Assembly (NCBI RefSeq): GCF_001423905.1
Contig: NZ_LMPQ01000001.1
Location: forward strand, 409,512 to 473,511
Length of the DNA: 64,000 nucleotides
Origin: Frigoribacterium sp. Leaf186
GTDB lineage: Bacteria; Actinomycetota; Actinomycetes; Actinomycetales; Microbacteriaceae
Direction: 5' to 3'
Shown here: piece after piece, positions 16,271 to 25,583 of the stretch
How positions within the stretch are numbered: the stretch's first letter is position 1
Layout of the letters: each line of letters opens with the position of its first letter
Notes under the pieces: generated by a model
Databases searched by the model: none
What the model was told of the DNA's origin: nothing
What the model saw: the letters and a program-made list of their open reading frames with translations, nothing else
Position numbers and translations under genes: made by a program

Positions 16271-16744
16271 TCAGGCGGTGACGGGGACGAGCAGGTCGAG
16301 CGCGGCGCGGTAGTCGGCGAGCGAGCGCTCTTGACCGGGCTCGGTGCCGAAGTGCTCTCGGATGACGCCGTCGACGTCGATCAAGAACGTGGTGCGCGTC
16401 GCGAAGCCCTTGTTCTCGAGGAACACGCCGTACTCTTTCGAGACCTCGCCGTGCGGCCAGAAGTCGGCCAGCAGGGTGAAGTCGTAGCCCTTCTCCTCGG
16501 CGAACGCGCGCAGCGTGGCCTTCGAGTCGACCGAGACGACCATCAGTTCGACCCGGTGGTCCTGGAACATCGCGAGGTTGTCGCGCAGCGTGCAGAGCTC
16601 TTTCGTGCAGGTGCTGCTGAACGCCAGGGGGAAGAACACCAGGGCCACGGGCTTGACGCCCCGGAAGTCGCTCAACCGGACTCGTTCGCCGAACTGGTTC
16701 GGCAGGTCGAAGTCGGGAGCCTGGATGGCGTTCTCCAGAGCCAT
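16271..16744 (-). CDS. AhpE-type peroxiredoxin
   Basis: Thiol peroxidase of the AhpE/AhpC-TSA family, 157 residues, reducing peroxides in the cytoplasm. The peroxidatic Cys is C46 in PLAFSSTCTKELC, within the conserved Pro-x3-Thr/Ser-x2-Cys box; a second Cys, C51, is close by. Other family features are the N-terminal APDFDLPNQFGERVRLSDFR, VVSVDSKATLRAFAEEKGYD, and ATRTTFLIDVDGVI. The ATG at 16744 is preferred over one at 16789 because GAGAGGA lies just upstream and it matches the family start. A TAGGAT -10 box lies at 16798-16803. Confidence 0.88.
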   Translation of the reverse strand: MALENAIQAPDFDLPNQFGERVRLSDFRGVKPVALVFFPLAFSSTCTKELCTLRDNLAMFQDHRVELMVVSVDSKATLRAFAEEKGYDFTLLADFWPHGEVSKEYGVFLENKGFATRTTFLIDVDGVIREHFGTEPGQERSLADYRAALDLLVPVTA

Positions 16745-16882
16745 GGGTGCGTTCCTCTCACGTCGACCCGGGCGGTCGGCGACTGACACGATCGCCGATC
16801 CTACGCCTCACGCGTCGGTTTTCACACGACGACGTGGCCGGGCGTTCCCAGCGCGTGCCGAGCCTGTGTCGGTCGGGGCAAC

Positions 16883-16888
16883 TAGAGT
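16883..16888 (+). promoter_or_regulatory. Probable -10 box for aceE
   Basis: TAGAGT matches TAnnnT and lies about 120 bp upstream of the aceE start in otherwise GC-rich DNA. This implies a leader of roughly 115 nt. The -35 element is not clear. Confidence 0.4.
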
Positions 16889-17008
16889 GGGCGGGTCAGG
16901 CGGAGTGCGTCTCGGAACCCGGGCACGACGGGCCTGACATCTGTTTGTCCACTCCACGCGGTGGCCTTCCAAGAGACGGCCGCTCAACACAGATGATTGA
17001 GGTCAAGG

Positions 17009-19753
17009 GTGACGGTTAACGATCAGGACCCGTACACGGTCGACAAGGCCGATCGCGATCCCGAAGAGACCGCCGAGTGGCGTGAGTCGCTCGACGCTCT
17101 GGTGAAGACGCAGGGTCACGAACGTGCCCGCGAGATCATGAAGAGCCTGCTCACCCGGTCGAGCGAGCTGCACCTCGGGGTGCCCATGGTGCCGAAGACG
17201 GACTACGTCAACACCATCGCCCCCGAAGACGAGCCCGAGTTCCCGGGCGACGAAGAGCTCGAGCGCCGTTACCGCAAGTGGGTCCGCTGGAACGCCGCCA
17301 TCACGGTGCACCGCGCCCAGCGCCCCGGCATCTCGGTCGGTGGCCACATCTCGACCTACGCCTCGTCGGCGGCGCTCTACGAGGTCGGCAACAACCACTT
17401 CTTCCGCGGCCAGGACCACTCCGGCGGTGGCGACCAGGTGTTCTTCCAGGGCCACGCCTCCCCCGGCATGTACGCCCGCGCCTACCTCGAGGGCCGTCTC
17501 GGCACCGACCAGCTCGACGGCTTCCGTCAAGAGAAGTCGCACGCGTCGGGCGGGCTCAGCTCGTACCCGCACCCGCGGCTCATGCCCGAGTTCTGGCAGT
17601 TCCCGACCGTGTCGATGGGCCTCGGGCCGATCAACGCGATCTACCAGGCGCAGGTCGCCAAGTACCTCACCAACCGCGGCATCAAGGACGCCAGCGACCA
17701 GCAGGTCTGGGCGTTCCTCGGCGACGGCGAGATGGACGAGGTCGAGAGCCGCGGCCAGCTGCAGGTGGCAGCCAACGAGGGCCTCGACAACCTGAACTTC
17801 ATCGTCAACTGCAACCTCCAGCGCCTCGACGGCCCGGTCCGCGGCAACGGCAAGATCATCCAAGAGCTCGAGTCGTTCTTCCGCGGTGCCGGCTGGAACG
17901 TCATCAAGGTCGTCTGGGGTCGCGAGTGGGACGACCTGCTCGCCGCCGACTCGAGCGGTGCGCTGCTCAACCTGATGAACACCACGCCCGACGGCGACTT
18001 CCAGACCTACAAGGCCGAGAGCGGCGGCTACGTCCGCGACAACTTCTTCGGCCGCGACCCGCGCGCCCTCGAACTCGTCAAGGACTACTCCGACGACGAC
18101 ATCTGGAACCTCAAGCGCGGCGGCCACGACTACCGCAAGGTCTACGCCGCCTTCAAGGCCGCGACCGAGCACAAGGGTCAGCCGACGGTCATCCTGGCCA
18201 AGACGGTCAAGGGCTACGGCCTCGGCCCGTCGTTCGAGGGCCGCAACGCGACCCACCAGATGAAGAAGCTCACGCTCGACAACCTCAAGCAGTTCCGTGA
18301 CGAGCTCCGCATCCCCATCAGCGACGCCCAGCTCGACGAGAACCCGTACCTGCCGCCCTACTACCACCCCGGCCAGGACGACGACGCCATCCAGTACATG
18401 CAAGAGCGTCGTCGCGCGCTCGGCGGCTACGTCCCCGAGCGCCGCACCAAGTACACGCAGATCGCCGTCCCCGAGGCGAAGACCTACGACGTCGTCAAGA
18501 AGGGATCGGGCAAGCAAGAGGTCGCCACCACGATGGCCTTCGCCCGTCTGCTGAAAGACCTGCTGCGCTCCCCCGACTTCGGTCACCGCATCGTGCCGAT
18601 CATCCCCGACGAGGCGCGCACGTTCGGCATGGACGCGTACTTCCCGACGTCCAAGATCTACAACCCGAACGGCCAGCACTACACGTCGGTCGACCGCGAA
18701 CTGCTGCTCGCCTACAAAGAGAGCCCGCAGGGTCAGATCATCCACGTCGGCATCAACGAGGCCGGTGCGTTCGCCGCCTTCACCGCCGTCGGCACCTCGT
18801 ACTCGACCCAGGGCGAAGCACTCATCCCGGTGTACGTCTTCTACTCGATGTTCGGGTTCCAGCGCACGGGCGACGCCATGTGGGCTGCGGGCGACCAGAT
18901 GGCCCGCGGCTTCATCATCGGCGCGACCGCCGGTCGCACGACCCTGACCGGCGAGGGCCTGCAGCACGCCGACGGCCACTCGTTGCTGCTCGCGTCGACG
19001 AACCCCGCGGTCGTCTCGTACGACCCCGCCTTCGGCTACGAGCTCGGCCACATCGTCAAGTCGGGCATGGACCGCATGTACGGCACCGACGAGCACGGCA
19101 ACGCGTCGCACGCAGACCCGAACGTCATGTACTACATCACCGTCTACAACGAGCCGATGGCACAGCCCGTCGAGCCCGAAGGCCTCGACGTCGACGGCGT
19201 CGTGCGCGGCATCTACAGGCTCAAAGCCGCCGAGAACCTCGGCCCCCGTGCCCAGTTGCTCGCCTCGGGCGTCGGTGTGCCGTGGGTCCTCGAGGCCCAG
19301 CAGCTGCTCGCCGACGACTGGAACGTCGCGGCCGACGTCTGGAGCGTCACCAGCTGGAACGAACTGCGACGCGACGGCCTGGCCGCCGAGGAGCACAACT
19401 TCCTGCACCCGAACGACGAGCCCCGGACCGCGTACGTCACCGAGAAGTTGCAGGGCGCCGAGGGCCCGTTCATCGCCACCAGCGACTTCATGGCGGCCGT
19501 GCCCGACCAGATCCGCGAATACGTGCCCGGCGACTACCTGACCCTCGGGGCCGACGGCTTCGGCTTCAGCGACACGCGTGCCGCAGCCCGCCGGTTCTTC
19601 AAGATCGACGGCCCTTCGGTCGTCGTCCGCACCCTGCAGGCCCTGGCCCGTCGCGGTGAGGTCGACCCGGGCGTGGTGCAGCAGGCCATCGACCGCTACC
19701 AGCTGCACGACGTCACCGCCGGCACGAGCGGCACCGCCGGCGGGGAGGCCTGA
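17009..19753 (+). CDS. aceE: Pyruvate dehydrogenase E1 component, homodimeric
   Basis: Catalyses thiamine-diphosphate-dependent decarboxylation of pyruvate and transfers the acetyl group to E2, feeding acetyl-CoA production. At 914 residues it is the normal size for the homodimeric AceE. The ThDP-binding region [20 protein letters not shown] then [20 protein letters not shown] is complete, and the N-terminal [20 protein letters not shown] and C-terminal [13 protein letters not shown] are typical. The GTG at 17009 is chosen for the GAGGTCAAGG just upstream. It sits directly before the FasR regulator and fatty-acid operon, linking acetyl-CoA supply to its use. Confidence 0.97.
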   Translation: MTVNDQDPYTVDKADRDPEETAEWRESLDALVKTQGHERAREIMKSLLTRSSELHLGVPMVPKTDYVNTIAPEDEPEFPGDEELERRYRKWVRWNAAITVHRAQRPGISVGGHISTYASSAALYEVGNNHFFRGQDHSGGGDQVFFQGHASPGMYARAYLEGRLGTDQLDGFRQEKSHASGGLSSYPHPRLMPEFWQFPTVSMGLGPINAIYQAQVAKYLTNRGIKDASDQQVWAFLGDGEMDEVESRGQLQVAANEGLDNLNFIVNCNLQRLDGPVRGNGKIIQELESFFRGAGWNVIKVVWGREWDDLLAADSSGALLNLMNTTPDGDFQTYKAESGGYVRDNFFGRDPRALELVKDYSDDDIWNLKRGGHDYRKVYAAFKAATEHKGQPTVILAKTVKGYGLGPSFEGRNATHQMKKLTLDNLKQFRDELRIPISDAQLDENPYLPPYYHPGQDDDAIQYMQERRRALGGYVPERRTKYTQIAVPEAKTYDVVKKGSGKQEVATTMAFARLLKDLLRSPDFGHRIVPIIPDEARTFGMDAYFPTSKIYNPNGQHYTSVDRELLLAYKESPQGQIIHVGINEAGAFAAFTAVGTSYSTQGEALIPVYVFYSMFGFQRTGDAMWAAGDQMARGFIIGATAGRTTLTGEGLQHADGHSLLLASTNPAVVSYDPAFGYELGHIVKSGMDRMYGTDEHGNASHADPNVMYYITVYNEPMAQPVEPEGLDVDGVVRGIYRLKAAENLGPRAQLLASGVGVPWVLEAQQLLADDWNVAADVWSVTSWNELRRDGLAAEEHNFLHPNDEPRTAYVTEKLQGAEGPFIATSDFMAAVPDQIREYVPGDYLTLGADGFGFSDTRAAARRFFKIDGPSVVVRTLQALARRGEVDPGVVQQAIDRYQLHDVTAGTSGTAGGEA

Positions 19754-19760
19754 CGACCCC

Positions 19761-20987
19761 GTGAGCGCCGAGCGGGTGCCCACCTCGCCCCTGCAGCCGT
19801 CCGCGGCCACGAAAGAGCGCACGCTCGCGTGGTTGCGGACGGTCTCGGGCGAGTTGTCCACCGCGACCATCAAGCGCCTGGAAGAGACGCTGCCCTGGTA
19901 CGGCGACATGCCCCCCGGGCGCCGCTCGGCCGTCGGCCTCGTCGCCCAGGCCGGCATCACCTCGTTCATCAGCTGGTTCGCCGACCCGCGGTCCACACCC
20001 TGGATCGCCGCCGACGTGTTCGGCTCGGCCCCGCGCGAACTGCTGCGCTCGGTCAGCCTGACGCAGACGCTGCAACTCATCCGCATCACCGTCGAAGTCG
20101 TCGAAGAACGCGTCAAAGACGGTGACGACTCGCTGCGCGAGGCGATCCTGCTCTACTCGCGCGAGATCGCCTTCGCGTCGGCCGACGTGTACGCCCGGGC
20201 CGCCGAGGCACGCGGACTCTGGGACGCCCGACTCGAGGCGCTCGTCGTCGACTCGATCCTGAGCGGCGAGTACGACGACGAGCTGCCGAGCCGCATCGCC
20301 GCCCTCGGCTGGCACGGTCACGGCGAGGTCGCCGTGCTCGTCGGGACGGCTCCGCGCATGCTCGACGTCGACATGCTCCGACGCACGGCCCGCCACCGCG
20401 AGGCCGACGTGCTCATCGGCGTGCAGGGCAGCCGGCTGGTGCTCGTGATCGGGCGGGCCGATCCGCTCGACGAGACCGGCGCCTCCTCGTCCCACCCGAG
20501 CTTCACCGAGATCGCCCGCGCCCTCGAACCCGGCTTCGGCGACGGGCACCTCGTGCTCGGCCACGAGGTGCCGAGCCTCGTCGACGCGTCGAAGAGCGCC
20601 AAGGCGGCCCTGGCCGGCTTCGCCGTCGCCCGGGCCTGGCGCAACGCCCCCCGCCCGGTGCTGGCCGACGACCTGCTGCCCGAACGGGCACTGGCCGGCG
20701 ACCCGGTGGCGCGGTCCACCCTCGTCAACCGCATCTACAAGCCCCTCAAGGCCCACTCGACCGAACTGCTCACCACCCTCTGGTGCTACCTCGACAACGG
20801 TCGGTCGCTCGAGGCCACGGCACGCGAGCTCTTCGTGCACCCCAACACCGTGCGCTACCGGCTCAAGCGCGTGACCGACGTCATCGGGTGGGACGCCACC
20901 GGAGCCCGCGAGGCACTCATCCTGCAGTCGGCCCTCGTCCTCGGCTCGATCGCCGACCCCGACGGGTCGGGCGCCCGGCGCAGGTGA
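19761..20987 (+). CDS. fasR: PucR/CdaR-type regulator of fatty acid synthesis
   Basis: This 408-residue transcription factor ends in a PucR-type helix-turn-helix (NGRSLEATARELFVHPNTVR then YRLKRVTDVIG). A GGDEF-like/CdaR middle region and a helical N-terminal sensor precede it. In Streptomyces the gene immediately before fabD is fasR, an activator of the fab operon with this architecture; the same position here supports the name. The GTG at 19761 lies 7 bp after the aceE stop, so it may be co-transcribed with aceE. The effector is not evident from sequence; acyl-CoA is a reasonable guess. Confidence 0.85.
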   Translation: MSAERVPTSPLQPSAATKERTLAWLRTVSGELSTATIKRLEETLPWYGDMPPGRRSAVGLVAQAGITSFISWFADPRSTPWIAADVFGSAPRELLRSVSLTQTLQLIRITVEVVEERVKDGDDSLREAILLYSREIAFASADVYARAAEARGLWDARLEALVVDSILSGEYDDELPSRIAALGWHGHGEVAVLVGTAPRMLDVDMLRRTARHREADVLIGVQGSRLVLVIGRADPLDETGASSSHPSFTEIARALEPGFGDGHLVLGHEVPSLVDASKSAKAALAGFAVARAWRNAPRPVLADDLLPERALAGDPVARSTLVNRIYKPLKAHSTELLTTLWCYLDNGRSLEATARELFVHPNTVRYRLKRVTDVIGWDATGAREALILQSALVLGSIADPDGSGARRR

Positions 20988-21093
20988 CCGCCCACCGACG
21001 AGGCCGCCCTGCTGTGTGCTTCGACAACGTTCGCCCGCATCTTTGGTCGAGTTGCTACACCGCGCAGGTGCCCTTCGTTGGCATGATGGTCCA

Positions 21094-22014
21094 GTGATCG
21101 TTGTCGTAGCGCCCGGTCAGGGCTCCCAAACTCCCGGATTCCTCGAACCCTGGCTGGCCGATCCCGACCAGCGTGCCCTGCTGGCGTCGCTGTCCGACGC
21201 CGCCGGCGTCGACCTCGTCGCCCACGGCACGACGTCGGACGCCGACACCATCCGCGACACGGCGGTGGCCCAGCCCCTGATCGTCTCGGCCGGAATCCTG
21301 ACCGCGCGTGCCCTCTTCGACCGTGTCGAGCGGTCGGCCGTGGCCGGCGTCGCCGGTCACTCGGTCGGCGAGTTCACCGCCGCTGCCGTGAGCGGCGTCC
21401 TGACCGACGTCGACGCCGTCACCCTCGTCGCCGAACGCGGCCGGGCCATGGCCGACGCGGCCGCCCTCGTCGAGACCGGCATGAGCGCCGTCCTCGGTGG
21501 TGACGAGGCCGACCTGCTCGCCCGCCTCGACGCCCTCGGTCTCTTCCCCGCGAACTACAACGGCGGCGGCCAGATCGTCGTCGCCGGCGAGACCGCGGCC
21601 CTGGCCGAACTCGCCGCCGACCCCCCGGCCAAGAGCCGCGTCGTGCCGCTCCAGGTCGCCGGCGCCTTCCACACGCGCTTCATGCAGCCCGCCGTCGAAC
21701 GCCTCCGGGCGGCCGCCGCCACCGTCACGGCGAGCGACCCCACGCTGACGCTCTGGACGAACCACGACGGCAGCACCGTCGCCTCGGGCGACCGGTTCGT
21801 CGAGCTCCTCGTGGGCCAGGTCTCGTCGCCCGTCCGGTGGGACGCGACCATGTCGTCGTTCGCCGAAGCCGGCGTCACGGGCATCGTCGAGCTCGCCCCG
21901 GCCGGTGCCCTCACCGGCCTCGCCAAGCGTGCGCTGAGGGGGGTCCCCTCGGTCGCCGTCAAGACCCCCGACGACCTCCAGGCCGCCGTCGACCTCATCG
22001 AGGGAGCAGCATGA
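21094..22014 (+). CDS. fabD: Malonyl-CoA:ACP malonyltransferase
   Basis: Loads malonyl groups from CoA onto acyl carrier protein for fatty-acid elongation. The 306-residue product has the N-terminal GQGSQ oxyanion motif (VVAPGQGSQTPGF), the nucleophile Ser in GHSVGEF, and the later AFHTRFM with the catalytic His. The GTG at 21094 begins MIVVVAPGQG, matching family starts. There is no ribosome site; a CATGAT lies exactly 6 nt upstream, consistent with leaderless expression from its own promoter. The stop overlaps the fabH start (ATGA). Confidence 0.95.
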   Translation: MIVVVAPGQGSQTPGFLEPWLADPDQRALLASLSDAAGVDLVAHGTTSDADTIRDTAVAQPLIVSAGILTARALFDRVERSAVAGVAGHSVGEFTAAAVSGVLTDVDAVTLVAERGRAMADAAALVETGMSAVLGGDEADLLARLDALGLFPANYNGGGQIVVAGETAALAELAADPPAKSRVVPLQVAGAFHTRFMQPAVERLRAAAATVTASDPTLTLWTNHDGSTVASGDRFVELLVGQVSSPVRWDATMSSFAEAGVTGIVELAPAGALTGLAKRALRGVPSVAVKTPDDLQAAVDLIEGAA

Positions 22015-23021
22015 CCACCCCCCAGCTCAACCAGACCACCGGTGCGCAGTTCACGCGCATCTACGCCCTCGGTGCGGCCCGCGGCGAGAACGTCGTCCCG
22101 AACGCCGACATCGTCGAGCCGATCAACTCGTCCGACGAGTGGATCCAGCAGCGCACCGGCGTCATCACCCGCCGTCGTGCCGGCAAGGACGTCAAGGTCG
22201 TCGACCTGGCCGAGGCCGCCGCGACCGAGGCCATCGCCAAGTCGGGCATCCGCCCCGACCAGATCGGTGCCGTGCTCGTCTCGACCATCGGCGCCGGCGT
22301 CGTGACCCCGTCGGTCGCCTCGTTGCTGGCCGAGCGCGTCGGGGCGAACCCCGCCGCGGCCTACGACATCTCGGCCGCCTGCGCCGGCTTCACCTACGGC
22401 ATCGCCCAGGCCGACTCGTTCGTGAAGTCCGGCCTCGCCGAGTACGTGCTCGTCGTCGGAGCCGAGAAGCTCAGCGACGTCATCGACCCGACCGACCGCA
22501 CGATCTCGTTCCTGCTCGCCGACGGCGCCGGTGCGGCCATCGTCGGCCCGTCCGAGAGCGCCGGCATCGGTCCGACCGTCTGGGGCTCCGACGGCTCGAA
22601 GTGGGACGCCATCGGCATGACCGCCACCATGACCGAGTACCGCGACGGCGCGGGCGAGGTCGCCTGGCCGACCCTGCGTCAAGAAGGCCAGACGGTCTTC
22701 CGCTGGGCCGTGTGGGAGATGGCGAAGGTCGCCAAAGAGGCCCTCGAGCGCGCCGGGGTGACCGCCGACCAGCTCGCGGCCTTCGTGCCGCACCAGGCCA
22801 ACATGCGCATCATCGACGAGTTCGCCAAGCAGCTCGGCCTGCCCGAGTCCGTCGTGATCGGTCGTGACATCGCGACCACCGGCAACACCTCGGCCGCGAG
22901 CATCCCGCTCGCGACCCACCGACTGCTCGACGAGCACCCCGAGCTGAGCGGCGGCCTCGCCCTGCAGATCGGTTTCGGTGCCGGACTCGTGTTCGGCGCC
23001 CAGGTGGTCGTGCTGCCCTAG
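22011..23021 (+). CDS. fabH: 3-oxoacyl-ACP synthase III
   Basis: Condenses an acyl-CoA primer with malonyl-ACP to start fatty-acid chains; actinobacterial FabH usually favours branched primers. The catalytic triad is visible: C124 in DISAACAGF, His in VPHQANMRI, and Asn in TTGNTSAAS. Length is 336 residues, normal for the family. The ATG overlaps the fabD stop by ATGA, so the two genes are translationally coupled. The N-terminal TRIYALGAARGENVVPNADI and SSDEWIQQRTG motif are typical. Confidence 0.96.
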   Translation: MTTPQLNQTTGAQFTRIYALGAARGENVVPNADIVEPINSSDEWIQQRTGVITRRRAGKDVKVVDLAEAAATEAIAKSGIRPDQIGAVLVSTIGAGVVTPSVASLLAERVGANPAAAYDISAACAGFTYGIAQADSFVKSGLAEYVLVVGAEKLSDVIDPTDRTISFLLADGAGAAIVGPSESAGIGPTVWGSDGSKWDAIGMTATMTEYRDGAGEVAWPTLRQEGQTVFRWAVWEMAKVAKEALERAGVTADQLAAFVPHQANMRIIDEFAKQLGLPESVVIGRDIATTGNTSAASIPLATHRLLDEHPELSGGLALQIGFGAGLVFGAQVVVLP

Positions 23022-23102
23022 CGCGCCGCTGCCCGCCCGACCCCGGGGCGCTGTATAGGCTTTACCCCGGTCACAACGACACCCCCTCAAGGAGACAACA
23101 CC

Positions 23103-23351
23103 ATGGCACTGTCCACCGAAGAAGTCCTCGCCGGCCTCGCCGAGCTCGTCAACGACGAGACCGGGATCGCCACCGACACCGTCGAGATGGACAAGTCGTT
23201 CACCGACGACCTCGACATCGACTCGATCTCGATGATGACGATCGTCGTCAACGCCGAAGAGAAGTTCGACGTCAAGATCCCCGACGAAGAGGTCAAGAAC
23301 CTCAAGACCGTCGGCGACGCCGTCACGTACATCCACAAGGCGCAGAACTAA
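23103..23351 (+). CDS. acpP: Acyl carrier protein
   Basis: An 82-residue acidic carrier protein that holds growing acyl chains on a 4'-phosphopantetheine arm. The attachment site is S41 in DDLDIDSISMM (Asp-Ser-Ile here rather than the more common Asp-Ser-Leu). AAGGAGA at 23089-23095 precedes the ATG. A TATAGGCT sequence (23054-23061) about 45 bp upstream could be an extra promoter, raising expression of this abundant protein. It lies between fabH and fabF, as in other actinobacterial fab operons. Confidence 0.97.
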   Translation: MALSTEEVLAGLAELVNDETGIATDTVEMDKSFTDDLDIDSISMMTIVVNAEEKFDVKIPDEEVKNLKTVGDAVTYIHKAQN

Positions 23352-23504
23352 GACGTCGGCTGCCCGGTCGCCCACGCGGCGACCGGGCCCCGCCGCTGTG
23401 CCCTCGACGCCGTCGACCCTCCGCCACCAGCCTCGGCTGCCGCCCGGGTCACGGCGTCGTCGTACATCGGCCCCCACCGATCGGCCCTCCCAGAAGGAAC
23501 GTCA

Positions 23505-24743
23505 ATGACCAAGAAGATCGTCGTCACCGGGCTCGGAGCCACGAGCCCGCTCGGTGGCACCGCCACCGAGACCTGGCAGAACCTGCTCGCCGGCCAGTCG
23601 GGCATCACCACGCTCGAGCAGGACTGGGTCGCCAAGTACGACCTGCCCGTCACCTTCGCCGGGCAGGCCCGCACGCCCTCGGCCGACGTGCTCGACCGTC
23701 GCGAGACCAAGCGACTCGACCCCTCGAGCCAGTTCGCCCTGACCGCCGCCCGCGAGGCCTGGGCCGACGCCGGCTCGCCCGAGGTCGTCCCCGAGCGCTT
23801 CATCGTCGACTGGGCCACCGGCATCGGCGGCGTCTGGACCCTCCTCGACGGCTGGGACACGCTGCGCGAGAAGGGCCCCCGTCGCGTCCTGCCGATGACC
23901 GTGCCCATGCTCATGCCGAACGGGCCCGCCGCGGCCATCTCGATGAGCCTGGGCGCGCGCGCCGGCGCCCGCACGGTCGTCTCGGCCTGCGCCTCCAGCA
24001 CCGAGTCGATCGCGATGGCCTACGAGCACCTGCAGTCGGGCCTCGCCGACATCGCCGTCGCCGGCGGGTCCGAGGCGGCGATCCACCCGATGCCCATGGC
24101 CTCGTTCGCCGCCATGCAGGCCCTCTCGAAGCGCAACGACGACCCGGCCACCGCCTCGCGTCCGTACGACGTGACGCGCGACGGCTTCGTCCTCGCCGAG
24201 GGCGGCGCCGCCCTCGTCCTCGAGACCGAAGAGCACGCCCTCGCCCGTGGGGCCCGCATCTACGCCGAGCTGATCGGCGGCGCGGTCACGAGCGACTCGT
24301 ACCACATCACGGCTCCCGACCCCGAGGGCACCGGGGCCGCCCGGGCCGTCATCGCGACGCTCGAGAACGCCGGGGTCGACCGCGACCAGGTCGTCCACGT
24401 CAACGCGCACGCGACGAGCACGCCCGTCGGCGACATCGCCGAGTACCACGCCATCAAGCGCGTCTTCGGCGACCACACCTCGAAGCTGATCGTCTCGGCG
24501 ACGAAGGCGGCCACCGGCCACCTGCTCGGTGGTGCCGGCGGCATCGAGGCACTGTTCACCGTCAAGGCCCTGCACGAACGCCTCGCCCCGCAGACCATCA
24601 ACGTCACGCAGATGGACGACGAGATCGACATGGACGTCGTCGTCGACGAGCCCCGCCGCCTCCCCGACGGCGAGATCGTCGCGATCAGCAACTCGTTCGG
24701 CTTCGGCGGCCACAACGCCGTCGTCGGGTTCCGTTCGGTCTGA
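23505..24743 (+). CDS. fabF: 3-oxoacyl-ACP synthase II
   Basis: Elongating condensing enzyme of type II fatty-acid synthesis, 412 residues. The nucleophile Cys is in VVSACASSTESIAMAYEH, and the two His are in NAHATSTPVGD and KAATGHLLGGAGG. The C-terminal NSFGFGGHNAVVGF is the standard family ending. AAGGA lies at 23495-23499 before the ATG. It is the last gene of the fab operon and is followed by a 48-nt perfect palindrome that probably ends transcription. Confidence 0.97.
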   Translation: MTKKIVVTGLGATSPLGGTATETWQNLLAGQSGITTLEQDWVAKYDLPVTFAGQARTPSADVLDRRETKRLDPSSQFALTAAREAWADAGSPEVVPERFIVDWATGIGGVWTLLDGWDTLREKGPRRVLPMTVPMLMPNGPAAAISMSLGARAGARTVVSACASSTESIAMAYEHLQSGLADIAVAGGSEAAIHPMPMASFAAMQALSKRNDDPATASRPYDVTRDGFVLAEGGAALVLETEEHALARGARIYAELIGGAVTSDSYHITAPDPEGTGAARAVIATLENAGVDRDQVVHVNAHATSTPVGDIAEYHAIKRVFGDHTSKLIVSATKAATGHLLGGAGGIEALFTVKALHERLAPQTINVTQMDDEIDMDVVVDEPRRLPDGEIVAISNSFGFGGHNAVVGFRSV

Positions 24744-24755
24744 CCCCAGGCGAGA

Positions 24756-24803
24756 ACGCAGGAGGCGCGGGTGGCGTGATCACGCCACCCGCGCCTCCTG
24801 CGT
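24756..24803. terminator. 48-nt perfect palindrome after fabF
   Basis: Two 24-nt arms pair perfectly with no loop (centre TGATCA at 24777-24782); the arms contain CAGGAGGCGCGGGTGGC. It lies between the convergent fabF and DUF3145 genes and could end transcription from both sides. There is no T-tract. Confidence 0.75.
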
Positions 24804-24848
24804 CGTCACCCGGCCGCTCGGGGCGCACCGCGCCCGAGCGGTGGCGGG

Positions 24849-25352
24849 TCAGCCGACCTTGTGCAGCCAGACGACGGGGTTGCCCTCGCCGCTGTAGCGG
24901 AAGGGTTCGAGCTCGTCGTCCCACGCCTGCCCAAGAGCGAGACGCAGTTCGCGGTGCAGTTCGAGGGCGTTCGACCCGGCGATCTCCATGGCGTAGCGGA
25001 TGCGGTCCTCGGGGATCACGGTGTTGCCCGCCGTGTCGGTCTGAGCGAAGAACACCCCGAGGTCGGGCGAGTGCATCCAGCGGCCGCCGTCGGTGGCCTC
25101 GCCGGGATCTTCGGTCACCTCGTAGCGCAGGTGCTCCCAGCCCCGGAGGGCCGAGGCGATGCGGGCGCCGGAGCCCTCATCGCCCTGCCACGAGAACTCG
25201 GTGCGCTGGGCGCCGGGCAGCACGGGCTGGTCGACCCAGGCGAAGTTCACGCCGTGCCCGAGGGCACGACCGACGGCCCACTCGACGTGTGGGCACAGTG
25301 CACGAGGGGACGAGTGCACGTAGAGCACTCCCCGAGCGGTTGCAGCAGCCAC
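24849..25352 (-). CDS. DUF3145 family protein
   Basis: This 167-residue protein belongs to DUF3145, a family of unknown function found across Actinobacteria, usually near the fab genes as here. Characteristic segments are ARGVLYVHSSPRALCPHVEW, HGVNFAWVDQPVLPGAQRTE and GQAWDDELEPFRYSGEGNPV. The GTG at 25352 follows AGGAA. The upstream 230 bp has an AT-richer block (AAATCACAACTGTGTAACA) likely to hold its promoter. It faces fabF tail to tail across the palindrome. The function is unknown, but the conserved linkage hints at lipid metabolism. Confidence 0.92.
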   Translation of the reverse strand: MAAATARGVLYVHSSPRALCPHVEWAVGRALGHGVNFAWVDQPVLPGAQRTEFSWQGDEGSGARIASALRGWEHLRYEVTEDPGEATDGGRWMHSPDLGVFFAQTDTAGNTVIPEDRIRYAMEIAGSNALELHRELRLALGQAWDDELEPFRYSGEGNPVVWLHKVG

Positions 25353-25583
25353 GATTCCTCCATCTGGTTCAGGTGCGACTTCCCCATCGACCTGTCAGAC
25401 GTGACTCGTGTGCGTTCTTCGATTGTGCGGGCCGGGGCCCGATGACTCACGGACCGGAGCCCGTTCTGTGAAGTATGACCGACCCAGCTGAGAAATCACA
25501 ACTGTGTAACACCTGCGAACGCGATCACTGCCCCGGGCGGGTCGTCGTGGGTGATGGGCGGTTCGTCCTTCGGGCCCCGGGCG

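Noticed and set aside
17003-20116. A very long open frame (>1000 codons) on the minus strand opposite aceE and fasR
   Set aside because: It is the high-GC shadow of aceE/fasR: composition is Val/Asp/Gly/Arg-rich with no motif, and the plus-strand genes are certain.
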